A DNA stretch of 64,000 nucleotides, from contig CM074187.1 of assembly GCA_037179385.1 (NCBI GenBank), positions 496,001 to 560,000 on the forward strand, in the 5' to 3' direction. Position 1 is the first letter of the stretch, and each line of letters starts with the position of its first letter. Below the pieces are notes generated by a model. The model had not been told where the DNA came from. It worked only from the letters and a program-made list of their open reading frames with translations, and ran no database searches. Source of the stretch: Holothuria scabra. Taxonomy: Eukaryota > Echinodermata > Holothuroidea > Aspidochirotida > Holothuriidae. Shown here piece by piece: positions 23,401 to 35,400 of this stretch. A program made the translations under genes and the position numbers.

Positions 23401-26400
23401 GTCGAGGAATTTAAACGGTGTGTGAGTGATGACATAAAGACTCACCTTGAAGAGCAAAAGGCAGACAAATTGAAAGAAGTGGCAAATTTGGCTGATCAGT
23501 ATGCACTTACCCATAAGTTTGGTAAAGAAGGTCAGACTCAAAACAAGAGTCAGTTTAATAGGCCAAATAAAAAATATGGCAATGGCACTAGTGGTGACAC
23601 AGCAGGCAAAATTAGTGGATCTCAGTCTGGTTCCCTCTCCCCAACAAATTCTGGTAAAAAACAACCAGATTCTAGTCGTCAAAAGAACGACCAGGTCAGC
23701 TCAAATAAAGCTGCCTTTAAAGACATAGTTTGTGGTTTCTGTCACAAAAAGGGCCACATGATGGCAAATTGCTTTCAATTGGCAAAATTAAAGGAGACTG
23801 AAACAGCTCCAAATGCCTTAGCCAATGCAGAAAATTCTCCAGAGGTAGTCGTGACTTTACGGCCTAATTCTAATGACCAAATTAAGGAAGAATACCTTCC
23901 ATTCGTGTCTGAGGGTTTTATTTCCCTAGATGGGGATTCAGCTCATCCACCCGTCAAAATTGAAATTTTGCGTGACACGGGCGCAACTCAGTCGTTGCTT
24001 CTTGATGGAGTTTTGCCATTAACAGACTCTACTTCCACAGGGGCAAATGTACTAATTCAGGGGGTTGAGTGTGGATTTATTTCTGTCCCTCTTCACAAAA
24101 TTAATTTGAAGTCAGATTTAGTTTCTGGGTCGGTCATAGTAGGGGTCAGACCTACTCTACCTGTAAAGGGGGTATCTCTGTTGCTAGGCAATGACCTAGC
24201 TGGTGGAAAGGTAGTCGCCAATGCAATTTTGACAGATAAACCATGTGACTATAACAACACAGAGCAATTAGAAAAGGAATTTCCAGATTTATTCCCAGCC
24301 TGTGCTGTCACGAGAGCTATGTCACAAAAGCTTGCTGTGGATGATAATCTTAAACATCCAGCCTCCAAAAGTGAGGATCCAGTTTCCAAAAGTGAAACAA
24401 GTAGGGAATCATGTAAGGATGATAATCTTGAACATCCACTCTCTAAAAGTGAGGGTATGATTTCTGAAAAGAAGGATGGTAAATTTAAGCCTCCGCCCTC
24501 TAAAATTGAGGAATTAGTTCCTAAAAATGGAACAACACTCCCAAAAGTGGAGTCAGAGTCCAAAGAGGACTCTAATAAAAATATTGATGAAAGTGAAGAT
24601 TCCTGGTTTGATCTCAGCCAAACTTTTATGGCCAATCTTCAGGATTGTGAGTCTCCTGTCCCCACACATGGTGAGGGGATAGAACAGGAAAGAAACATGT
24701 CTGACACACTCCATAAAGACCAGTTGTCAGTCCAACAACAACATGATGAAGAGCTTCAGCCACTAATTGCTGGTGCCCTCACTGAGGATGAGTCGAAAGA
24801 CGTCCCAGTGTGTTTTTACCTTAAGAACGGTGTTTTGATGCGTAAATGGCGACCACCTGATGCACCATTAGATGAAGAGTGGCGCATTTACCATCAAATT
24901 GTGGTACCTAGGGTGTATCGAAAGGAAATACTGAGTATTGCCCATGAAATGCCATTTGCAGGGCACCTAGGGGTCAGTAAGACTTACCACAAAATTCTAA
25001 ATCACTTTTATTGGCCTAAGCTTAAGAGTGATGTGGCCAAAATTCATGTCAAATGGTTGGGAAGCCGAATCAGAATATTCCGGCTGCACCCTTAAAGCCA
25101 ATTCCTGCTTTTGAAGAGCCATTTAGTAGAGTCATTATTGATTGTGTAGGTCCTCTACCTAAGAGTAGGGCAGGACATCAGTATATATTAACCATAATGT
25201 GTGCTTCGACAAGGTTTCCAGAGGCAATACCTCTAAGAAATATTAAGGCTCGGACAGTCTTACAAGCTTTACTCAAATTTTTCACATTGTTTGGGTTACC
25301 TAAGGAGATCCAATCAGATCAAGGGTCTAATTTCATGTCAACTGTATTCCAACAAATGTTGTATGAATTAGGCATAGACCAAATTAAGTCTTCGGCTTAT
25401 CATCCCGAAAGCCAAGGAGCTTTAGAAAGGTTTCACCAAACATTGAAAAATATGTTAAAAACATATTGTCATGACAATGAGAAAGATTGGGATGAAGGCA
25501 TTCCATTTGTAATGTTTGCTGTCAGGGAGTCTGTGCAGGAGTCACTTGGGTTCAGTCCATTTGAACTCGTCTTCGGACACACAGTTCGTGGACCATTGAA
25601 ATTATTAAAGGAGAAGTGGTTATCAGATCCAGGTGAAAACATACATCTGCTTGATTATGTATCCCGCTTTAAAGAGCGTTTTCACAGAGCATGTGAACTG
25701 GCTCAAGAAAATCTGAGGAGTTCTCAGAAGAAAATGAAGGCGTGGTTTGATAAGACCACTGTAGAAAGATAGTTTAAGCCTGGTGAGAAGGTGTTGGTGT
25801 TTTTGCCTGTGTCTGGTCAGCCACTTCAAGCTCGCTTTCAAGGACCTTATGTCATTGAAAGAAAGGTCAATGACACAGACTATGTCATCTTGACGCCTGA
25901 CAAGCATAAATCGAAGAGAGTTTGTCACATTAATATGATGAAAAAATATTATGAAAGAGAGGATTGTGACATTTCTAAGGATGAAAGTGTACATGATGTG
26001 AATGTCAAGGTTAATAATGCATGTGATCAAGTGTGTATCATCAATGCTGATAATGTTCCTGACATGTGTATTAAGTTAAAAAACTCTGATGTATTGAGTA
26101 ATCTTGATCAGAAGTTAAGTCATCTAGATGACAAAGAAAGATCAAAAATGAAATCATTAATCAATGAATATGTATGTTTGTTCTCAGATGAAAATTTTGT
26201 TTGGACAGAAAATTGTCAGGCAGCATTTGAATCATTGAAAAGAGCACTAATGAGTTCGCCAGTGTTGATTGCTCCAGATGTTGAAAAACAGTTTAAGCTA
26301 GCAGTTGATGCCAGTGACAATGGTATAGGAGCAGTTTTGCTTCAAGCTGATGAGCATGGTGTTGATCACCCTGTGTGTTATTATTCAAAGAAATTTGACA

Positions 26401-29400
26401 GACATCAGAAAAATTATTCTACAATTGAGAAAGAAACATTAGCTTTGATACTTGGTCTTCAGCACTTTGATGTTTATTTGGGGACTACTTGTTTCCCTGT
26501 TATTGTATATACTGATCGTAATCCTCTGACGTTTCTGTCTAAGATGAAGAACAAGAATCAGAGATTGATGAGATGGAGTTTATTTCTACAATCATATAAT
26601 GTAGATATTAGGCACATTAAAGGGAAAGACAATGTTGTGCCTGATGCTTTGTCAAGAACTTAATCTGATGGAGTAGATTAAAAATCGTACTGTAATTTTG
26701 AAATTTTGATGTTGCCTGCAGCACAGTATGTGTTAATGATGTTACTACTCATGTATTATCTTATTGTAAGACAAGTTGTATGTTATGAAAGCACCTTCCA
26801 CTTGATATTGGAATGCATACTGTAATACTATACAGTAGTTATTATTATAAGGTAATATTGTAGATATTGTAACCTTAGTTTTGTCCTAGACGTCCAAAAC
26901 TCTTTCAAGGGGGGGAGTGTTACGAGACCACATCAACCAGATTGAATCCACGGACAAGTAAGTGAAAAGTTCTAGAAAGTGCTAGCTTCGGCGTTGTCTC
27001 TCGAGCATATTGAACGGGTAACCCCAGAGAACATTCGCACAGTTACGAGAATGTACGATCACCTACTGGAAACTACTGTATGATGTAATGGCCTAATAAT
27101 AGCCAACTTGTGGTTATGGGTTACTGAGCCCAGAACTTTCGCTGTTTGTTTTGTACGAGATCAAACGAGACGTTTCCATAAGAGTGAGTTCCAGACTTTT
27201 CTGGAAGAACTGCCAGATATATAAAAGGTCATGCAAGCAGTGTGACAGGAGAAGAGAACAGAAGATACACAGATAATACAGAGACCAGACGCCTGCCTCG
27301 CCGCTTAACGCTGTAATTGTGTCGCCATTTACTAAGTCTATAGTCTTCATCCTGCCTTCGCGGAACCGAGTCCTACGCTGTGCTGCTGTTCAATCGACGC
27401 TAACAACACTACCCCTTGGACAAAGAGTGATACCTTAAGCCGTAAAAGATTGTGAGTAGATTTAAGAGTAATCGTTGTAAATTTAAGGAAGTAAGAGGTA
27501 AATAATAATTAAGTTGTTGATTTTAATCTCGCTCTTCTGTGGTCTTTCGCTGTTATTGGTTTGAATTGCGACCAAGCCGTAACAGAATCCATAGTGTTAA
27601 GTAAGAGTGGATACAATAATCTCAGAGAAAAAAATATGTGACATCAATGCTTCTGTTTCCTTTCCTGGTAATACTGTAGAGTGAAGGGTGCTGATTCCAC
27701 AAATTTCATCATTTTTTTGTAGTATCGACGGATTATACTATAATAGGTAATACCCGATTACCGATTATTTAATTAAACAATCGGCCCGATGCTGATTAAC
27801 TATAACAGATTATTAAAAAGAGGGAAATCACGTTTGTCACTTTAGTATGCGCCCGCCCTTGCTTCGTGCATATCGTATTACCGTAACCAGTTCAGGATGG
27901 AAAATACTGGAAATAGTTCCGTTCATTTCACGAACGGGATAGCATTTTTGTAGGCGAAATAGTTTCACTTCAAAATTGGAGATACAAATCATCCCTTAAT
28001 ACAGTACATTTGTTTGCAGTCTATGTCACATGCCCTTTGATAATTTAGTTCAAAGGCCAACATCATGCTCTGTCTAGTTTTCATCCCCCAATCATGTCAG
28101 AACATTGCATTCTTTTACTGTGCTGGGTTGTAGTTGTGTTAATATACTGTACAGTAGCTACTCTCCCGCTTTAACGAACCCCATGTAAAGCAATTATGAT
28201 AATCTTAGCAATTCTGGGCACCCGTATAACGTATCTTATGGTTTCTTTCCCATATAAATATCCCCAGATATTTTTAGCAATTCTCTTCCAAAAATTACGT
28301 CTTGTTTAAAAAGAGTCTGCAACTGAAATGCAGGTAAGTCCGATCCCCGAAAAATCCACGTACGCAGAGATTTGTGATGCCGTTTCTAGGTGAATTTAGC
28401 ACGGGGCTTGTCTGGCTTTGCTCGCCGGCCGGCATTACAAGCACGATCGTCGTATATAACACAAACTCAATGTAAAAACTTGTCTCGAGACCGAATATTT
28501 TCACACTCTAAATCACATAGGCGAAGGCGCGAGTTGTGATTGGCTGCTTAGAATTTACGCAATTTAACCAATCACGATGCCAGGGCTAATTATAATTTTG
28601 CAATGGATCTTTTGCATATGATGTCACCCAGCAAAACAGGATGCCTTGTTTGGCGGTAAAAACGTAAGTCTAGTGCATGCATGGGCTAAGAAGTTTGCTG
28701 CAAGAGACCACGTGCATTACTGTTTTCGTTTGCAATGACGTCATATGAATAACATTGCTTAAGTCCTGTATTACGGAAGGAATGCTGGGAATGACTTAAT
28801 TTATGCAAGATAATAACCAGCAAACTACACAAGATTCTAGGTGATTAGTGTATAAAACGTGCACAGATATGTATGCAAAGCTTGGGGATTTGAAAAATCG
28901 GCGAAACACTGCAGCTAGATAGTCTGTACTATGTGTTTTGTGCAGAACAGTTTGTACAGCAACTTACGCGGCTCCTTCTGCGAGACAGCAAGGAGTATAC
29001 CTTGAGTGCTCTTCTAAATCGAATTTCATTCATTTAATGCTACCGCGTTGTGGCGGAAAACATCAAACGATCATTCCCATTGCAGGGGTAGGGATCGTTC
29101 TTGGATTTACAGTAAGTACATTTTCGTCTGTCACGGAAAGTGTTTGCAACACGTGGTCAGTCATTTCGTTAAAGTACGTTAGTTTTGTACGGGGATCTGG
29201 AGCGATAAAACCACACAGTTAAGTCAGTGTGTTTTCTGAGAGAGCCTTCGTTCGAACGGTGCACTGTGAATGAAGCAATAAGCCCCGCCCCTTCACAGTG
29301 CAACAAGAATACTTTTTGCAGGTTGCCTTCTTTATAGTATAACATCAAAACAGTTCCGTATCAGGTTACGCTGGGGTCATAGCGTTTGGTTCTGACTGTC

Positions 29401-32400
29401 AGTGAACTCCGTGCTGTTATGGGGCATAAGGCCATGTGTATATATGTGCACACTCGCCCAGTGTATTTATGTGTTTTTCTAGGGATATCGGGGAGCCAAA
29501 CCATCTTTAGTAAAAGATGAATTGAAGCCAGAACTTTCGAAAAGGAAGCTTCATGCATCAGCCCATAGAATTTTTCGTAACAGGGAATATCCATGCTGGC
29601 TGAGGCCAAATTTCTTTGCATCCAAGCTTACTTCTCGGGACGCGCAGGAAGAAGCCTTATTTATGAACTGCGCGTCCAGAGACAGAACCTTGCGTCTGTG
29701 ACGGGCAGACGTACTAAAACGCGAACCCTGCTGGAGTTGAACTCCAGATCTCTCAGCTGCAAGTCAAATGCTTGTAAAACAGGTTACCTGTACCTCATTT
29801 TCGCATCTTCTGTTTTTTATTTATGAAAGGTTCTACATTGTAGGCTATGGATGCATGACATGCATTGGAAACAGCGGCCCCTTGGATGACAGCGTTGCAG
29901 AAACAATTGAAAAAGGAGACCTGGTGGTCTGCGGAGTCTTATCAGGGAACCGCAACTTTGAGGGAAGAATTCATCCGCTAACCAGGGCCAATTATCTTGC
30001 ATCACCACCCCTTGTCATCGCCTATGCTATTGCTGGAACTGTGTCCATTGATTTTGAAACAGAACCTATAGGTGAGTAATAGACATGTTATGGTATTTGC
30101 ACAGGATTATGGGATAGAATTTTGGTGTGTATAATTTCTTGCCACAATGAAATGCTATAAGCAGAAACAATACATAGCAAAATTCATGAGGAGCTCTTCT
30201 GCATTGCAATTAGATCTCTTAGTACTCATCTTGCTGTAGCTCAGTTTCTCTTGCCTCTTGTTCAGATACACTGAACTCCATTAGTTAATCCCTCATGCAT
30301 ATCCTCTGAGTTCATTGTACTGTGAGAGTTTATTTATTAACACCCCAGCCCTAAAACCAAGACGTTTTACCTTGCTCGAAACAAGTGTTTTGCTTTACAG
30401 CCAAACAAAGTGGTAGCTAAATTGTCTGATGGGTGTGGGAAAGGATGCAAATTGTTTACAGAAATAGTCAGCTTAAGAAACCTGCCCAGACAGCCATTGG
30501 CAAGTGTTTGGGAGCTACCTAAATGTAATGGGAAGACACTCAGGATGTTTATCTGACAAATCCCTTGTAATTTCTATTTGGAAAATGTTTCATGGGTCAG
30601 TTACTGACTTTCGTACTTTTGATAAGAGTACCTGTCTTTCTGTTTCTGAGTAATGTGTTTGGTTGTGATTTCAATTTGTCAGTTACATGAGATTTAACAA
30701 CATACTAACATGAATGTGTTACATAGTGTCAACTGGATGATAAGGTTACAGTAAAATGCAGTTTCAAATACAGTGCAAGTACACACAACGTGCAAGTCAT
30801 TCCTTTTAGTTGTCTCTTATGACAAGGGGGAAATAATGTGAGCATATTCTACAGCCCCCCATTCCACAAGGGGGAAATAATGTGAGTATATTCTACAGCC
30901 CCCCCATTCCACAAGGGGGAAATAATGTGAGCATATTCTACAGCCCCCCATCCCACAAGGGGGAAATAATGTGAGTATATTCTACAGCCCCCATCCCACA
31001 AGGGGGAAATAATGTGAGCATATTCTACAGCCCCCCATTCCACAAGGGGGAAATAATGTGAGCATATTCTACAGCCCCCCATCCCACAAGGGGGAAATAA
31101 TGTGAGCATATTCTACAGCCCCCCATCCCACAAGGGGGAAGAGTTGTGATTTCAAGTAGGATTTAACATTTTTTTCCATTGATTTGGAAAAAAGCGTTCC
31201 TTTCAAAAATCTGTGAGGATGTTGCGTGTTCAAATCAGAGCTAGGGGACACTGTTAAGCTAGCCATACACCTCACAACTTTGCATGCCGCAACTCAACTC
31301 AGTTGTCACTACTACTGTGATTGGCAATGTTAAGACCAGTTTCATGTCACACTTACTCCAGTGGTTTCTACCTGACTGAAGTTGGCACGACTTAAAACTG
31401 GTCTTGCAACTGCCAATAGCAGTTGTACCCTCAAGCACATTACATCATTACGATCGAGTTGAGTTGCGGTGTGAAAAGTTGTGTAAGTGTGCGGCTGGCT
31501 TAAGGGATGTACGCAATAGTGCAAGAGTATATTTCAAGTCTTAGTTTGTAATAAATATCTGTAGCAATCCAGACGTGTTTCCCCTTTAATATTCCTGAAA
31601 AAGTCCTGGCAAAAGTCATAGACAATTGATGAAACTGTCATTTCATTTACCATAATTTTATTAATGTAGCATGGAATGTATTGTACTGCAGAAGGTATTT
31701 AACCTTGCATGCATGACACACAGAGTTAAGCCATAAATGTGACTATCTTCTGTAATGGTCTCTCATGAATGGTTGTAAATGTCCCTTGACAGTTTCTTTG
31801 TTGAATACCAGTCGTGTGGGAAGCTAAAATCTCTTTTTTTTTACTTGACCGTGTATTTAGTGAAATACTTTTTTTTATTCAGGTAAAAACCCTGAAGGGA
31901 AAGATGTCTTTCTTCGTGAAATTTGGCCAACACGGGAAGAAATTCAGGAAGTGGAACGCCAGTATGTGATTCCTGCAATGTTCAAAGAAGTTTATTCCAA
32001 GATTGAGGTTTGTCATGGTTTTGCCTTTGCTGTCTACATGAGCTCTTGAAGTCTTGACAATAAATATACTTTTTTCTCATGTGAAATATGCAGTAAAATA
32101 AAATGTTAATAGCAGACTTATCTTTGTTAAATCCACCAGAGAGATTGATGCAAACTGGAAATAGAAACAATAGGTCTGACATCCTCACCGTATTGCCTAT
32201 ACTTCCTGTACCCATGATTCCTTGGGTGCATTAAGCAATGATTCAAGTCTACAGTACTTTTTATGAACATGTTTACCATGTATAAAGTTGTTTGTTGAAA
32301 AGAAAAATGGTGCAAGTTAACTTGTTGCTTTTCTTTCACATGCATCAGTTTGTCTGAGCAATATAAACAGTCCTTCTGTGTAGGAATGAAGAGAAGCCTA

Positions 32401-35400
32401 CCTGATATTTAGAATATGTACAGCTTAATTCTTATTCTGTCACCACCCGTTATTATTATGTTGATCTGTGCAAAATTGGCAAAGAACACAAATTTCAGTG
32501 AAGGTTAGTCAGTGACGAGAAGAGCAAGATATCATTTTGTTTGTAAGAAGGACCTTTGGATTCTTTAAGTACATCAGAGTTTTCAGTGATAGTTGATTCG
32601 TTCTTTCTTTTTAACTTCAGGATGGGAATGAGCGGTGGAATAAATTAGAAGCACCGGACTCCAAACTCTACCCATGGGATGAGAAGTCTACCTACATCAA
32701 ATCACCTCCTTTCTTTCAAGAAATGGTTAGTATAAAAATGTCATTTCTACACATTATGCAAGGACATACAATCTCTTAATCTTGGCAGTAAGTGGTTGTA
32801 ACATCCTGAATATCTTTAACTTAAGGAAGACTGTGATATAGGAAATTGGGTGGTGGCAGATAAAACTGGCAGTCAGGTTTTATTGTTTGTTCCAAAGTTG
32901 GATAATATTGAGGTGTCCTTATCTTGCAGAAATAGTGTAAGGTATTTTTCTATTTAAATGTCATCCTAAAATAAGAACAAATTTTATGCTACAGTGGTTT
33001 GATGAGTTAAAGTGTACCTCAAGTCCAAAAATTCAAATATTTAAGACCATAAAAAATGAGTTCTAACAGTCCAACTCCCATCTTCATATGACATTCTTGA
33101 GCTGAGATATAAAATGTTGAAGTTTATTCACTTAAAACAAAGTGATCGATTGCACAATAATTTGTGACTTTCTTGTTGTACAGCTCACATAACATGCTCT
33201 GTTTTCCTTTCAAGTTGAAAATGTTTTTATGACCTTGAACACTTCCTGTTTGCTTGCATAGCATGTTGCACAAGTAGGGCTTAATTAATTACATTACCTC
33301 AGAACAGTATGAGTGCTATCACATCTTGGTACAAGGTGCAGTAACATTCAGAAAAACAAAGAAATACAAAGATTGTAATTTGAGTAGTTCAAGAGTGACA
33401 TCACAAATTATTGTGCAATGTACCACTAATTTGAGTGAATAAACTGAATCATTTTACATCTCAGCAATGTCGTATGAAGATGGGAGTTGGACTGTTAGAA
33501 TTTATTTTTCATGGTCTCTAATATATATTTTTGAATTTTTTGACTTGAAGTACACTTTAATGTTGTAACCTGGTAAGCCTAGTCCCGAGCTTCTTCCACA
33601 TTTGCAATTATGCCTCATTGTAAAAGAAACTATGAGAAGGATTCAAGTGGGACCTGAATTTCCTTTAATCATGTGACAAGCATTGCATTTGATTTCTAAA
33701 TTGAAACTTTTGAATCCTGTCTCATAGGAAAGGAAGCTTGCTCCTGTGAAGGGTGTAACCAATGCCCGTCCTCTTCTCTTCTTGGGCGACTCTGTCACAA
33801 CTGACCACATCTCTCCTGCTGGCAGCATTGCTAGAAACAGTCCTGCAGCACGCTACCTCTCATCTAGAGGCCTTGTGCCTCGAGAATTCAACTCGTATGG
33901 TAGCAGGAGGGGCAATGATGCAATCATGGCCAGAGGAACCTTTGCAAATATTCGTCTGTTAAACAAGTTTATTGGAAAAGCTGCACCTAAGACTGTCCAC
34001 ATTCCTTCAAGTGATACTATGGATGTGTTTGATGCCGCTGAGAGGTATAAAGAGGATGGCACTCCATTGATCATCATAGCTGGCAAAGATTATGGCTCGG
34101 GTTCATCTAGGGACTGGGCTGCCAAGGGACCTTGGATGCAGGTATGCTGTTCATTTTTGTCCAGTTGAAATTCGTTAAATGCATATTATGTAATAACTTG
34201 AAGAGGTTACTTCATTGAGTGGAACATGTTTGTCTGGGTAATTGCTACCTTTGCTGTGGATGGGGTAACACCTGTGTGGACAGTATTGCCCCATTTAGAT
34301 GTAACGGTATTGGTGAAATTACCACCAGTTTTATAGAGAATTGTCGGTGCCAGAGCAATGCCCTGGCAGACCATCATATCACTATGAAACAAACTCTTTT
34401 GGATAAGTAACTATTTTGGCAGCTTTGAGGTATAATATTGCATCATGTATAGGCTACTTTAATTAGAAATGGACCATTCTCAGAGCTGCCAACTGTTCCA
34501 ATTTAGGAGGAACAGTTCCTCTTTTCTGCACCAATTTTGCTATGTTCCGATTTTCTCATGTCATGTTCCAATTTTCAATGAAACTCAAATCATTATCGTG
34601 TGCAATGTTTTCATTTGTTTCTTGAAGTGGTGGATTTTCAGGACTTGAAAAAAGGGTATGTGTTGGTCGTGTGAATGTGTGCATATTAAGTGTACAATCA
34701 GCAGATTTCCTCAATGTGAAGGTGGGGTTTGAAATCTGACATGCTGATTTGGTGTGATCTTAACCAGTCTGCTCTTGAGGGCTCAAAAAGTCTTACAGAC
34801 AAACCTTAAAGTACTCAAAATTCAGCAGTTTGCCCCTAGGACCCCTCCTTTAGGGTTCTAAGGTAGGCCTTGGACCCCAGCCTCTGGAGTTTTATCTTAG
34901 CATGCACATGGGTGGTGTTCCTCTTTGTCATTCTGGTAAGTTGGCAGCTCTGCATTCTGTAAAAAAATGTGTAACATTATTATCTCTTTTTCATCCTTTA
35001 TCATTTTGTAGGGGATCAAGCTGGTGATTGCAGAGAGTTATGAGAGGATTCACAGGAGCAACCTTGTGGGCATGGGTATCATACCACTTCAGTTCCTTCC
35101 AGGAGAAGGGGCAGAATCACTTCAGCTCACAGGAAAGGAACTGTACAGTATAGAATTACCAGAAAATCTACAAGCCGGTCAGCACGTGACTGTTCAGGTT
35201 AGTTTTCCTTATATTAGTACAGTTTAGTGAGTGCTCCACTCCTGTAAAGTATTGCTTTTAAAATGTACCTACATAGCATGCAAAGAAAATAGCTTAGACT
35301 CATTAAGAGACCCAGCAATGGCTTCATCTTATCAAAGCATGAAACATTGGAAGAGTTGTGTAAGTCAATCATTTGAAATGGTGAAAGTTTTGGTTGAAGA

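Larger units (their letters stand above)
21778..27584 (+). mobile_element. Ty3/gypsy LTR retrotransposon, Gmr1-like domain order, RT core missing
   Basis: Two 667-bp LTRs (TGTTACG...CGTAACA) flank a primer-binding site, a gag-protease-integrase reading frame, then a spacer and RNase H, and a G-rich polypurine tract. In normal Ty3/gypsy elements integrase follows RNase H. Here it precedes, the order described for Gmr1-type gypsy elements of deuterostomes. The finger-palm core of reverse transcriptase, with its YxDD motif, is absent; the frame passes from YVCLFSD straight to ENFVWTENC (about 26193). A frameshift (~25050-25095) and a stop (25770-25772) also interrupt pol. It could move only with help from another copy. 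It lies in sense orientation in the ACO1 intron between exons G and H. Confidence 0.9.

Noticed and set aside
30849..31109. 86-codon minus-strand repeat protein
   Set aside because: It is the 44-bp minisatellite read through; the frame changes every unit because 44 is not a multiple of 3.
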